A stretch of DNA of 36,371 bases, taken from positions 1 through 36,371 of the forward strand of contig SVSZ01000010.1 of the NCBI GenBank assembly GCA_015064025.1, written 5' to 3'. Below, one piece after another: positions 8,901 to 17,551 of this stretch. The stretch is from Oscillospiraceae bacterium. Lineage in GTDB: Bacteria; Bacillota; Clostridia; Oscillospirales; CAG-272. Numbering within the stretch: position 1 is the stretch's first letter; each line of letters begins with the position of its first letter. The notes under the pieces are model-generated. The model made no database searches and was not told the origin of the DNA. It worked only from the letters and a program-made list of their open reading frames with translations. Made by a program: the position numbers and the translations under genes.

Positions 8901-9639
8901 AAAGCCAAAGACTGACGTCCGCACGCTTTTTGTTGTCCATCAGCTCAATGGCACGTTTTGCCTTTTCAGCCTCGCGTTCAAGCGGTCCTACCTGTGCCGA
9001 CACCTCTGCAAAAATATCGTTGGCACGGGTCATATTGTCCTCGGTATCCTTCAGCTTTCTCTCCGCTTCGTTCTTCTTGTAGCGGTATTTTGCGATTCCC
9101 GAGGCATCCTCGAAGATGCTTCTGCGCTCCTCGCTCTTACGGGATACCATTTCCGCGATCTTACCCTGACCGATGATCGAATAACCGTCGCGTCCGACAC
9201 CCGTGTTCATAAAGAGCTCGTAGATATCCTTCAGACGTACACCCTTGCGGTTGATAAAATACTCACTGTCACCCGAGCGATAGTAGCGACGTGTGACCGT
9301 CACCTCGTCATAGGGGCAATCCAATTTTGAAAGCTCCCCTCTGTTATCAAACGTAACGGAAACCTCGGCATATCCCATAGGACGGCGACTGTCTGCGCCG
9401 CCGAAAATAACGTCCTCCATCTTACTTCCGCGAAGACTCTTCGAGGAGATCTCTCCCAATACCCATCGCATCGCGTCGGCAATGTTGGATTTTCCGGAGC
9501 CGTTGGGACCGACGATCACGGTCACACCGTGCGCCACACCGTCGTTCAGCAGCGTGACCTCCGCCTCGTTTTCAAAAACGAGACGCGTCTTGTCCGGAAA
9601 GGACTTGAAGCCTTGCATTTCCAATGATTTCAGATACAA
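5968..9639 (-). CDS. smc: Chromosome segregation ATPase SMC
   Basis: SMC dimers with ScpA/ScpB organise and segregate the chromosome. The 1223-residue protein has the full architecture: N-terminal ATPase half with Walker A GPNGSGKS (44-51), coiled coil (about 180-515), hinge (about 520-690, with GYSGAVRFVM and the glycine-rich GGSFTGGSVRTGGG), a second coiled coil, then the ABC signature LSGGEQAF (from about 1118) and Walker B FCILDEIEAALDE (Asp about 1146). The start is TTG at 9639: GGAGG lies 8 bases upstream and the product then begins YLKSLEMQGFKSF, as SMC proteins do. About a dozen extra residues (ENEAEVTLLNDGVAHG) precede Walker A compared with the usual short strand, and the protein is slightly longer than the common 1180-1190. 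The stop overlaps ftsY. Confidence 0.97.
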   Translation of the reverse strand: MYLKSLEMQGFKSFPDKTRLVFENEAEVTLLNDGVAHGVTVIVGPNGSGKSNIADAMRWVLGEISSKSLRGSKMEDVIFGGADSRRPMGYAEVSVTFDNRGELSKLDCPYDEVTVTRRYYRSGDSEYFINRKGVRLKDIYELFMNTGVGRDGYSIIGQGKIAEMVSRKSEERRSIFEDASGIAKYRYKKNEAERKLKDTEDNMTRANDIFAEVSAQVGPLEREAEKAKRAIELMDNKKRADVSLWLYDTEKLREELSKAEEAMQHATYDLQIAEDGILALEAQNARLFEASQGSKMESEELLTKIREQTEQCHTLESEHRVAENTIAHAKELIAATQGSVSGTEKAIQSEMEAASKHALRIGELEDAKETLLEKQETLSSEQASLTERASALDAAVAKALEDIRRLENEAVDVKVRMSVLENAKNTDTDKNTSALTELEEYRRISDTLEKQCADKARTVATYDAELAGIDSSLSQKEAEIEEAQTLLSQITERLNNETLRRDSVAQRISTFRQMEEQFEGYSGAVRFVMKQYAEGRITDRYGTPAGTVYGPLSKVISVDDKYLTAIEIALGTNLQNIVVEDEATAKAAMYALKKGEAGRATFFPLTSMRPAAPTKEQNDAAGFEGYIGVADTLVTSDPRFANVLSSLLGRTVVFDNIDHANVMARALHYRVRVVTLDGQQINAGGSFTGGSVRTGGGILSRAGEIKRLEAELTEKDAMLGKLHEQVKKAREHIEELEDAQIGEEDRREMIVVLRNSENGALEQLRAKLEANNTLLEKLRADMREYETARAKYEEDIGMLAAEEKNLRHRIRELSDFRTEKHSDHGDAILRLDEISRALTELYIRISETDKDIETAQTLKNSSEERLEGLNREMLMLSGRINTQTEQIRLTSEAMEANRTAFAAATAQLELLNEKRSAVEKDNFEFERKLNELNAKLRDRMNQKELIFREHTKCEAKLAGLRDTQDKLATKLWDDYELTRNDAVALGYPSVTKENRMEMIALQTECRNKLRVIGHVDLDAVNKYQEVKARYDYMSTQINDLEKAKRELLSIIGQLEGEMKTSFIDSFNRINENFGKVFVELFGGGSAELSLSDPENVLESGIEIKAAPPGKIIKNLMQLSGGEQAFIGVALFFAIIQVNPTPFCILDEIEAALDEVNVERLAQYIKRYAHGTQFIMITHRRGTMAAADRLYGVTMPEHGISKILMLDINDISKKEGEDWNGIFG

Positions 9640-9675
9640 AGTAAATTCCTCCTGGTTCTGAATGTAAAGGTCTTT

Positions 9676-10683
9676 TCAAGGAGAATACGCGTTGATTCGG
9701 TCCGCATGCCCCGATCCCGTCACACAAAGCACGCGCGTGCCCGTTTCAAGAAGAAGGCGTTTAACGTTGGCTCTGTGCTGACCGACCGCACGTGAAAGCT
9801 CCCTCTCGGGAACCTCAAGGACGATCTCCTTCCCCAAAAGAGAATGAGACGTCAAAAAAGCAACGATTTTGCGATAATATGCCTCGCTCATCACCAATTC
9901 CCCGAGAGCGGGGTGATTGGGACCTGCGTATACAAGCTCCGGGGAGATCAGCTCCTCCGAAGCACATAAGCCTATGCGAATACAAGGGATCTCCGCTTCA
10001 AGGAAGACCTCATATGCATTTGCACTGCGTTCAACGGCGTCCTCAAGGGACAGCGGCGTATAAGCACCCGTTCTTGCCATGTCACACAGTGGCGTACCGT
10101 AAAAAACGACCGTAGGATAAATACGGGCAAACGAGACCCCCATCTCACACAAGCGCCGTGCGGTACGCACCTCACTCTCGGGCGTTGCCTCGGGTAAGCC
10201 GATCATCATCTGCCCCGTCAGAGGGATCCCGCGGGATATGATGGCACGGCAAGCCTCCTCCGCGTCCTTTGCCGTATGCCCCCGCTGCGCGGCAAGAAGC
10301 ACACGATCGTCCATGCTCTGCAATCCCAGCTCGATATTGTTTACCGTATAAGCGGAAAGGATATCAAGAATCTCCTTTGAGATGTAGTCGGGACGGGTGG
10401 ACATGCGGATACCGCTCACGTCTCCCGTGTCAACGTACCTCTGTGCGACCTTCAGAAGTCGCAGCATGAGCTCCCTGTCGATTCCCGTAAAGGAGCCGCC
10501 GAAAAACGCGATTTCGGTTTCCCGATCACCGCCGTTTTCCGAAAGCACCGTTTCGATCTGCCGTACAACGTCCTCTTCGCAAAAGGATCGGCAGCCCGAA
10601 ATCGAGCGTTGATTGCAAAACACACACTGATTTGGGCATCCCAAATGCGGAATAAAGATCGGAATATTGCGGTGTCCCTTCAT
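9676..10683 (-). CDS. Radical SAM protein, Elp3-like, of the rnc-smc neighbourhood
   Basis: An iron-sulfur radical S-adenosylmethionine protein of the Elp3/oxygen-independent coproporphyrinogen oxidase-like group. Residues 16-23 give C16-P-N-Q-C20-V-F-C23, the CX3CX2C cluster-binding motif. EIAFFGGSFTGI and GIRMSTRPDYI are typical of the barrel, and NNIELGLQSMDDRVL matches the family's SAM-contact region. The C-terminal part (GQHRANVKRLL) looks like a small basic module. A gene of this kind between rnc and smc is frequent in Clostridia, but the substrate is not established to my knowledge. It starts 3 bases after the rnc stop. Unlike true Elp3 there is no acetyltransferase domain; the protein is only 335 residues. 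Confidence 0.88.
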   Translation of the reverse strand: MKGHRNIPIFIPHLGCPNQCVFCNQRSISGCRSFCEEDVVRQIETVLSENGGDRETEIAFFGGSFTGIDRELMLRLLKVAQRYVDTGDVSGIRMSTRPDYISKEILDILSAYTVNNIELGLQSMDDRVLLAAQRGHTAKDAEEACRAIISRGIPLTGQMMIGLPEATPESEVRTARRLCEMGVSFARIYPTVVFYGTPLCDMARTGAYTPLSLEDAVERSANAYEVFLEAEIPCIRIGLCASEELISPELVYAGPNHPALGELVMSEAYYRKIVAFLTSHSLLGKEIVLEVPERELSRAVGQHRANVKRLLLETGTRVLCVTGSGHADRINAYSP

Positions 10684-10686
10684 GGA

Positions 10687-11400
10687 TCACGCCTGTCCGA
10701 AGAGCTCCAGCGCCGCTCTTGCCGCCGCCTGCTCCGCATATTTTTTGGAGTGTCCCTTCCCGTATCCGATACGGTTGGCACCGAGATACAGCTCCACCTC
10801 AAAGGTCTTGTTATGGTCGGGACCGCTCTCTCCGATCAATCTGTACTCCAATACGTTTCTCAGCTCTTTATCCTGCTGTACAAACTCCTGCAGACGGGAT
10901 TTGCTGTCGATGTGTCCGCCGCCCGATTCGGGAAGCTCGGACACAGCCTGCTTGATAAAGGGCAACAGAAACTCCGACACAGCCTGCATGCTTCCCGCAT
11001 CCAGATAGATCGCCGCCAGCACCGCTTCAAAGGCATCCGCCAGAATGGCAGGCTTTTTCGCACCTCCGCTCAAAGTCTCTCCCTTGCCAAGCAAAAGGAA
11101 ATCTCCCAGCTCCAGCTTCTCGGAGTAGGCTGCGAGCGCCTCCTCACAAACGGTTGCCGCACGGATCCGCGTCAATTCCCCCTCGGGAAGAAGCGGAAAG
11201 CGCGTGTAAAGATATTCACTTGTGATCAACGAAAGCACGGAATCTCCCAAAAACTCCAATCGCTCGTTGCAAAGCAAGTGATGGTTTCTGGCACCCGTCT
11301 CGTTGGAATAGGAGGAATGCGTCAGCGCGCATTTCAACCGATGGATATCGCGGAAGGTATATCCGATCCGCGCTTCAAGCTCCTGAAGTGACCTTGCCAT
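10687..11400 (-). CDS. rnc: Ribonuclease III
   Basis: Double-strand-specific endoribonuclease that matures rRNA precursors and processes mRNAs. The 237-residue protein has the endonuclease domain with signature NERLEFLGD (45-53), the second acidic cluster in ADAFEAVLAAIYLD, and a C-terminal double-stranded-RNA-binding domain (about 160-235: SRLQEFVQQ, then GYGKGHSKKYAEQAAARAALE). The start is the ATG at 11400. It lies 38 bases after plsX in transcription order. In many bacteria acpP sits between plsX and rnc; here it is absent. Confidence 0.97.
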   Translation of the reverse strand: MARSLQELEARIGYTFRDIHRLKCALTHSSYSNETGARNHHLLCNERLEFLGDSVLSLITSEYLYTRFPLLPEGELTRIRAATVCEEALAAYSEKLELGDFLLLGKGETLSGGAKKPAILADAFEAVLAAIYLDAGSMQAVSEFLLPFIKQAVSELPESGGGHIDSKSRLQEFVQQDKELRNVLEYRLIGESGPDHNKTFEVELYLGANRIGYGKGHSKKYAEQAAARAALELFGQA

Positions 11401-11438
11401 GTTCTACCTCGTTCCTGTCTTTCTTTCCTGTGCAGCTC

Positions 11439-12509
11439 TTATCCTTCCGCAGAGGTCGCGGCATCCTGCTGTTGTGCCTCTGCCGCTCTGAGCACCTCCT
11501 GCTCCGCCTTCTTCCGTTCGGAATATGCGCGAGCAGTGGTCGCAATGTCGTAGATCGCCCCCGATTCGGCGTAGGTGATCGCCTGTCTGATCGCATTCTT
11601 GAATGCCTTGGCATCGGACGAGCCGTGCGCCTTGACAACAGGCTTGGAAATGCCGAGAATGGGAGAGCCGCCATATTCCGACGCATCAAACTGCTTCTTC
11701 AATCCTCCCAGCTGCTTTTTCATGGAAAGCGCCGCAAGCTTTGTCGCCGTAGAGCTGTAAAGAACGTCCTTCAATTTTCCGAGAAGCAGCTTCCCAAGCC
11801 CCTCCACGGTCTTGAGCAGAATGTTCCCCGTAAAGCCGTCTGCCACAATGACGTCACAGCTGTTGAATGGCAAAATATTTCCTTCGATATTTCCGACGAA
11901 ATTGATATCGGCATTGTTTTTAAGCCTTTGGTAGGCACTTCTTTGAAGCTCGGTCCCCTTGCACTCCTCGGCGCCGTTGTTCAACAGCCCTACGCGAGGA
12001 CTTTCAAGACCGTACATTTTGGACATATAAGCCGAACCGATGACACCAAACTGCTCAAGATTTTCGTCGGTCACGGTAACGTTTGCACCGGTATCCAGTA
12101 GAAGGACGGGATTTCCCAAGGGAAGGATCGTCCCGATCCCCGCACGCTGTACGCCCTTAACCTTACGAACGATCAGGGTCGCTCCCGTAAACAGAGCTCC
12201 CGTATTTCCCGTGCTGACAAAGGCATCCCCCTGTCCCTCCGCAAGCATTTTCAGTCCCACTGCCATAGAGGAATCCTGTTTGCCGCGGACCACACAGAGA
12301 GGATCGTCCTCCATGGTGATGACCGTCTCCGTATGAACGATGTCCATACGGCTGATATCGAAATCGTTTTCTGCGGTGATCCGCTCAATGTCGTTACGGT
12401 TTCCGACCAGAATGAAGCTCGCATTGAACTCTCTCGCCGCCTGTATGACACCCTTAACGGTTTCCTCGGGCGCTTTGTCACCGCCCATTACGTCAACAAT
12501 GATTCTCAT
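11439..12509 (-). CDS. plsX: Phosphate acyltransferase PlsX
   Basis: PlsX converts acyl-ACP and phosphate to acyl phosphate, the first committed step feeding PlsY in phosphatidic acid synthesis; it is a peripheral membrane protein. The 356-residue product starts MRIIVDVMGGDKAPEETVKG, the family hallmark. It continues with the typical TGALFTGATLIV, LLDTGANVTVTDENLEQFG, GLLNNGAEECKGTEL and CDVIVADGFTGNILLKT segments. The C-terminal 25 residues are Glu/Ala/Gln-rich and extend beyond the usual end. AAGGA lies 7-8 bases before the ATG. The downstream rnc has no acpP in between. Confidence 0.96.
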   Translation of the reverse strand: MRIIVDVMGGDKAPEETVKGVIQAAREFNASFILVGNRNDIERITAENDFDISRMDIVHTETVITMEDDPLCVVRGKQDSSMAVGLKMLAEGQGDAFVSTGNTGALFTGATLIVRKVKGVQRAGIGTILPLGNPVLLLDTGANVTVTDENLEQFGVIGSAYMSKMYGLESPRVGLLNNGAEECKGTELQRSAYQRLKNNADINFVGNIEGNILPFNSCDVIVADGFTGNILLKTVEGLGKLLLGKLKDVLYSSTATKLAALSMKKQLGGLKKQFDASEYGGSPILGISKPVVKAHGSSDAKAFKNAIRQAITYAESGAIYDIATTARAYSERKKAEQEVLRAAEAQQQDAATSAEG

Positions 12510-12546
12510 ATAATCTTCCTTATCACGTTACGGCATTCGCCGTTTG

Positions 12547-13872
12547 TCATGTCTTTTGTAAAAGTGCCTCCAGAGCCTCCAGTGAGCGCTCGGCAAGCTT
12601 CTCGTTTTTTGCCGCCTTTCCGCCGCGTACGCGGTAGCCGAGCGGAGGAACCAAACCGAAATTCGCATTCATCGGAACGAAATCCCCGATGCCGCCTCGG
12701 CTGACATACGCCGCCATGGCACCGAGCATCGTTTCCTCGGGACAGATAAAGGGAGCTTCTCCGCGCAGTCTCCGTACCGCGTTGATGCCTGCCAGAAGTC
12801 CGCTTCCCGCAGATTCCACGTATCCTTCCACGCCCGTCATCTGTCCCGCGAAGAAGACCAAAGGACGCTCCCTCATGGAATAATCTTCCGAAAGAAGCCC
12901 GGGGGAATTGAGATAGGTATTGCGATGCATCACACCGTAGCGCAAAAACTCGGCGTTTTCAAGTCCCGGGATCATACGGAAGACACGTCTTTGCTCCGGG
13001 AAGGTCAGGTGTGTCTGAAAGCCTACCAGATTGAACATGGAGCCCTCCGCATTCTCCTTGCGAAGCTGTACCACCGCATAGAATTCTCCCTCCACGCGGG
13101 GATCGATCAGTCCCACGGGCTTGAGAGGTCCGTAACGCAGCGTATCGTAGCCGCGGCGTGCCATTACCTCCACGGGCATGCATCCCTCAAAGACCTTGAC
13201 ATCCTTCTGGCTCTCGCGGTCAAACTCCTTCAGCTCTGCCTCCTCGGCGCTCACAAGCGCCTCGTAAAAGCGGTCGTACTGCTCCTTTGTCATGGGGCAA
13301 TTGATGTAATCCGCATCCCCCTTGCCGTAGCGGGATGCGAAAAACGCGATGTCCATATTGATCGTGGAAGCATCCACGATCGGTGCCGCAGCATCGAAAA
13401 AGTGTAGCTTTCCGCAACCGAGCTCACCCGAAATATAATCCGCCATGGGCTCCGAGGTCAAGGGACCCGTTGCAATCACCGTAACGGTATCCTCCTCCAC
13501 GCGCTCCGCCTCCTTTGAGACGATCTCAACGTTCGGATGCGAGCGAAGCTTTTGCGTGATATAATCGGAAAACAGGCTGCGATCCACCGCAAGCGCCGAG
13601 CCTGCGGGGACACGTGTGCAGTCTGCCGCTTCCATGATCAATGATCCCATACGGCGCATCTCCTCTTTGAGAAGCCCTACCGCATTGGAAACGCTGTCGG
13701 AGCGCAGGGAGTTTGAGCAGACCAGCTCCGCAAACCCCTCCGTATGGTGCGCGGGGGTATATTTTTGCGGCTTCATTTCAAAAAGGCGCACGCGGATCCC
13801 CCGCTCTGCTGCCTGCCATGCCGCCTCGCAGCCCGCAAGCCCCGCACCGTAGATGTTGATATAATCCTTCAC
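12547..13872 (-). CDS. trmFO: Folate-dependent tRNA (uracil-54-C5)-methyltransferase TrmFO
   Basis: FAD-dependent enzyme that methylates U54 of tRNA to ribothymidine with methylenetetrahydrofolate as carbon donor. The frame is open well upstream inside topA, but GTG at 13872 is the sensible start: GAAGGA sits 7 bases before it, it begins 4 bases after the topA TAA, and the product then opens VKDYINIYGAGLAGCEAAWQ with the FAD-binding GxGxxG at residues 8-13. That gives 441 residues, normal for TrmFO. Other family segments are TEGFAELVCSNSLRSD and FAGQMTGVEGYVESAGSGLLAG. The dprA-topA-trmFO order is common in Firmicutes and supports the call. Confidence 0.96.
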   Translation of the reverse strand: MKDYINIYGAGLAGCEAAWQAAERGIRVRLFEMKPQKYTPAHHTEGFAELVCSNSLRSDSVSNAVGLLKEEMRRMGSLIMEAADCTRVPAGSALAVDRSLFSDYITQKLRSHPNVEIVSKEAERVEEDTVTVIATGPLTSEPMADYISGELGCGKLHFFDAAAPIVDASTINMDIAFFASRYGKGDADYINCPMTKEQYDRFYEALVSAEEAELKEFDRESQKDVKVFEGCMPVEVMARRGYDTLRYGPLKPVGLIDPRVEGEFYAVVQLRKENAEGSMFNLVGFQTHLTFPEQRRVFRMIPGLENAEFLRYGVMHRNTYLNSPGLLSEDYSMRERPLVFFAGQMTGVEGYVESAGSGLLAGINAVRRLRGEAPFICPEETMLGAMAAYVSRGGIGDFVPMNANFGLVPPLGYRVRGGKAAKNEKLAERSLEALEALLQKT

Positions 13873-13876
13873 GTTG

Positions 13877-16186
13877 TTATCCTTCTGTCCGTGTATCGTT
13901 GTTGTCCGTGATCTCACGGGAATAGGAGCAGTCTGCCTCATGACACACAAGCATGCTCTTTCCTTTCTTGCGGAACAGCATTTTTCCGCAATCGGGACAA
14001 AGCTCATTCGTGGGAAGATCCCAGGAAGAAAAATCACACTCGGGGTATCTCTCACAGCTGTAGAACACCGTGCGATTCTTTCCGTATTTTGTGATGAGCT
14101 TTGCTTGGCACTTGGGGCAATTCACGCCCAACTCACGAACTCTCGCCTTTGTGAATTTACATTCGGGATAGCGGCTGCAAGCATAGAAGGCACCAAACTT
14201 TCCGGTGCGCAGAACCATATCGGAGCCGCATTTTTCGCACTTGAAATCCGCAACGGAGGGAAGCTTTTGCGCGCTTTCCTCCTGCTCCTGCGGTTCCTCG
14301 TTCTCCTGCTTGGGGGCAACCAGAGGCTTGGTATTTTTGCAGTTGGGGTAGTTGGGGCAAGCCGCAAACTTACCGAAACGACCGTTTCGAACGATCATAC
14401 GGCTTCCGCACTTATCGCAAATGATATCCGTCTCCTCCGGCGGCACCTCGATGCTGGTCGCTCCGATGGTCTTTTCCGCAACCTCAAGCTGCTTAGAGAA
14501 CACAGTCCAGAAGTCACGCAATACGTCCAGCATATCGGCATTTCCGTTTTCAACCTCGTCAAGCTGGCGCTCCATATCCGCCGTAAAGCCGTAGTCCACA
14601 ACACTGGAGAAATGCTCCTCCATAAGCTTATTCGTCACCTCGCCCAAAGGAGTGGGCACAAACGCCTTGCCCTCGCGCTTGACGTAGTTGCGCGCTAAGA
14701 TCGTTCCGATGATGGTGGCATAGGTGCTGGGGCGTCCGATATCAAGATCCTTGAGCATCTTGATGAGAGATGCATCGTTATATCGCACGGGCGGCTCCGT
14801 AAAGTGCTGTGTCAGCTCTGCGTCGTCGGCATCCAACAGCTCACCTTCGTGAAGCTCGGGCAAGCGAATGTCCTTGACCTCGCGAGGCTCGCCGTCGCTC
14901 TCGGTCGCCTCCTCACTCTCCTCATAGACCGCCATGTAGCCGGGGAAGCTGACGGAATAACCGCTGGTACGGAAAATATACCCCGCGCACTCAAAATCGA
15001 TGCTGATCGTATCGAGAAGCGCCGACTCCATCTGGCTTGCTATAAAGCACTCCCAGATAAGCTTGTAAAGCTTATACTGATCGGTTGTGAGCTGACGGCG
15101 GATCTGCAAGGGCTCAAGATCCACTCTTGCGGGGCGGATCGCCTCGTGCGCATCCTGAGCACCCGCCTTGGATTTATAGATACGGAGCTGCTCGGGACAG
15201 TACTTCTGTCCGTACTTCTGCACAATAAAATCTCTCGCGGCATTCTGTGCATCCGATGACACACGCACCGAGTCGGTACGCATGTAGGTAATCAGACCCT
15301 GTGTACCTCCGAATTCCGAGCCGAGGTTGACCCCCTCGTAAAGCTCCTGGGCTACCTTCATGGTTCTTTGCGACTGGAATCCCAGCTTGCGGAACGCTTC
15401 CTGTTGAAGGCTGGAGGTCGTAAAGGGCGCGGCGGGCGTCTTATGCTTTGCCGCACGGCGGACGGATGCCACGTTGTATTTCTTACCGTTTACGGCATCG
15501 GCAACCGCAGTCGCCTCCGCCTCGCTTCCAAGATGGATCTTTCCTGCGCTGTCTCCGAAGAAATGCACGCGAAAGCTCTTTTTGTCCTCGGAGGTCAACA
15601 GCGTTTCGATCGTCCAGTACTCGGAGGGAACAAACGCTCTGATCTCCTGCTCTCGCTCAACGATGATACGCGTCGCGACAGACTGCACACGCCCTGCGCT
15701 GAGCCCGCTCTTGACGTTTTTCCAAAGCAGGGGGCTGAGCTTGTAGCCCAGGATACGGTCGTATATACGGCGCGTCTGCTGCGAATTGACAAGATTCATA
15801 TCGATCTGTCGCGGCGCCTTGATCGCCGCCTTGACAGCGGTTTTTGTCACCTCGTTAAAGCAAATACGCTGTGTCTTTTCCACAGGGATCCCGAGAGCCG
15901 CAGAGAGATGCCATGCAATGGCTTCCCCTTCGCGGTCAGGGTCGGTTGCAAGGAATACCTTGCTTGCCGCCTTTGCCTCGCGGCGAAGCTCCTTGATCAG
16001 ATCTCCCTTCCCTCGGATATTGATATAGTGTGCCTCAAAATCATGCTCGATATCTACACCGAGAGAGCTCTTGGGAAGATCGCGTACATGACCGATGGAG
16101 GCAACCACCTTATAATTGGTTCCAAGATACCCCTTGACGGTCAAAGCCTTCGAGGGGGACTCCAAAATAACCAGATTGTGCGCCAT
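13877..16186 (-). CDS. topA: DNA topoisomerase I
   Basis: Type IA topoisomerase that relaxes negative supercoils by single-strand passage. Of 769 residues, the TOPRIM domain comes first (LVILESPSKALTVKGYL; acidic TDPDREGE at 81-88). The catalytic tyrosine is in LITYMRTDS, Y301 by my count. The C-terminus (from about 577) carries four zinc-ribbon modules in a row, seen as CDKC, CEKC, CPKC and CPDC, each with a second Cys pair; the first three end in a CxxYPxC-type motif. Such modules bind DNA and can contact RNA polymerase. The gene lies 50 bases after dprA and 4 bases before the trmFO GTG. ATG at 16186 has AAGGG about 10 bases upstream. Confidence 0.97.
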   Translation of the reverse strand: MAHNLVILESPSKALTVKGYLGTNYKVVASIGHVRDLPKSSLGVDIEHDFEAHYINIRGKGDLIKELRREAKAASKVFLATDPDREGEAIAWHLSAALGIPVEKTQRICFNEVTKTAVKAAIKAPRQIDMNLVNSQQTRRIYDRILGYKLSPLLWKNVKSGLSAGRVQSVATRIIVEREQEIRAFVPSEYWTIETLLTSEDKKSFRVHFFGDSAGKIHLGSEAEATAVADAVNGKKYNVASVRRAAKHKTPAAPFTTSSLQQEAFRKLGFQSQRTMKVAQELYEGVNLGSEFGGTQGLITYMRTDSVRVSSDAQNAARDFIVQKYGQKYCPEQLRIYKSKAGAQDAHEAIRPARVDLEPLQIRRQLTTDQYKLYKLIWECFIASQMESALLDTISIDFECAGYIFRTSGYSVSFPGYMAVYEESEEATESDGEPREVKDIRLPELHEGELLDADDAELTQHFTEPPVRYNDASLIKMLKDLDIGRPSTYATIIGTILARNYVKREGKAFVPTPLGEVTNKLMEEHFSSVVDYGFTADMERQLDEVENGNADMLDVLRDFWTVFSKQLEVAEKTIGATSIEVPPEETDIICDKCGSRMIVRNGRFGKFAACPNYPNCKNTKPLVAPKQENEEPQEQEESAQKLPSVADFKCEKCGSDMVLRTGKFGAFYACSRYPECKFTKARVRELGVNCPKCQAKLITKYGKNRTVFYSCERYPECDFSSWDLPTNELCPDCGKMLFRKKGKSMLVCHEADCSYSREITDNNDTRTEG

Positions 16187-16236
16187 TTGAAAATAACCCT
16201 TTCCTTTCGTCTTGGTTCTGTATATAAACTCGGGTA

Positions 16237-17526
16237 TCAGCTTCGTTCGTAAAGTGAGCCGAGCGTTTTTCTGATCCTGCCCGCAATCTCAAGACAGGTC
16301 AATGCCACCGAAACCTCGTTTGCCGCGAAGGGCAGCTCGTAAAAAAGCTCCGAGTGGACGGTATCCGCCGTCGAAAAACAGCGCATGATCGCCGCCTCTA
16401 CGGGTGACATGGCGGAAAACTCATCCTCCGTCAGTGGCGGCTTGGACGGCTGTGCTTCCTTGTGTAAAGACCCCTTTGGGGGCTTTGCGGCAGCCTGTAC
16501 AGGTGCCGCCTGATGCCCGACTCCAACGTCTGCGGAGTCGGTGAACTCCCACGCTCCCGGATCGATCACTCCAAGATGCGCAAGATACGATAGGTCCGTG
16601 ACGACCTCCTCCTTGCGAGAAACAAAATCGGTGCGGACGGTCTTTGGATATATGTGTGCATGATCCGCAAGCACTCCCATGGCTCCGGTGAGCGGTCTCG
16701 CGCCGCCCTCCAAAAGAATTCGTGTACCGACAGATCCCTCCTGCATATCGGGAGAGGAGAGAGCATAGACGCGGCGTCCCTGCTCCATTGCCCGTTTTGC
16801 GGTGATCAGCGCACCGCTTCTCTCGCTCGCCTCGATCACCAGTGTCGCCTGCGAGATCCCGCTGATCAAACGGTTACGTACGGGAAAATGATAACGGAGA
16901 GGGCGAGTTCCCGGAGGATATTCGGACATCACCGCACCGTGGAGACAGATCTCCTCATACAGCGCTTTGTGCCGTTTTGGATAAACAACGTCCACTCCGC
17001 TTCCGAGAAAGACAACCGTTTCGCCGCCTGCGGCAATTGCCGCCGCAGAGCAAACACCGTCGATCCCCTCCGCCATGCCGCTGACAACGACCGCGTTGGA
17101 TTTCGCCATTCCGTAGGCTATTTTATACGCGGAATGCATACCGTATTCACTCATTGCGCGCATGCCGACCGTAGCGACGCACATTTTTCGGTTCATATCG
17201 GGCAAGTGACCTTTGTAATACAAAAGAACGGGAGCATCGCCGATACCGCGAAGCATATCGGGATACGCATCGTCAAGATACGTCAAAAGAGAGATTCCTT
17301 TCCTCTCGCAGATATCGAGAATGCGGCTTGCCTCGTCGAGATCCTTTTTCGACAGCGCCGCGATCGCAGACCGCGACACACCGTGCAGACGTGTGCTGTC
17401 AAGAGCTTTTTCGCAAAAGATGTTGTAAGGCGTCCCGTAGTCGTTGATCAAAGAATCAAACCCATGTCTGCCGACCCCCATGGCAAGGGATGCCCAGATC
17501 CAATAAAGAAGATCGCGTCTCTTCAC
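16237..17526 (-). CDS. dprA: DNA-processing protein DprA
   Basis: DprA/Smf loads RecA onto incoming single-stranded DNA during natural transformation and is also conserved in non-competent bacteria. The 429-residue protein has an N-terminal helical region, the Rossmann-fold domain with ATVGMRAMSEYG, VVSGMAEGIDG, VVFLGSGVDVVYP, SEYPPGTRPLRYHFPVRNR and LVIEASERSGALITAKRA, and a C-terminal winged helix (about 365-429). Between them is a low-complexity Pro/Ala/Lys linker. The start at 17526 is GTG with a GGGAG-type site only about 4 bases upstream, so the start is less certain than the gene; an ATG at 17481 is the alternative. It lies 25 bases after the methyltransferase gene. Confidence 0.95.
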   Translation of the reverse strand: MKRRDLLYWIWASLAMGVGRHGFDSLINDYGTPYNIFCEKALDSTRLHGVSRSAIAALSKKDLDEASRILDICERKGISLLTYLDDAYPDMLRGIGDAPVLLYYKGHLPDMNRKMCVATVGMRAMSEYGMHSAYKIAYGMAKSNAVVVSGMAEGIDGVCSAAAIAAGGETVVFLGSGVDVVYPKRHKALYEEICLHGAVMSEYPPGTRPLRYHFPVRNRLISGISQATLVIEASERSGALITAKRAMEQGRRVYALSSPDMQEGSVGTRILLEGGARPLTGAMGVLADHAHIYPKTVRTDFVSRKEEVVTDLSYLAHLGVIDPGAWEFTDSADVGVGHQAAPVQAAAKPPKGSLHKEAQPSKPPLTEDEFSAMSPVEAAIMRCFSTADTVHSELFYELPFAANEVSVALTCLEIAGRIRKTLGSLYERS

Positions 17527-17551
17527 CTGTCTCCCCCTTTTCCCCGTCTCT

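Noticed and set aside
13873-14055. N-terminal extension of TrmFO upstream of 13872
   Set aside because: It is inside topA in another frame, has no family similarity, and the GTG at 13872 has a well placed ribosome binding site.
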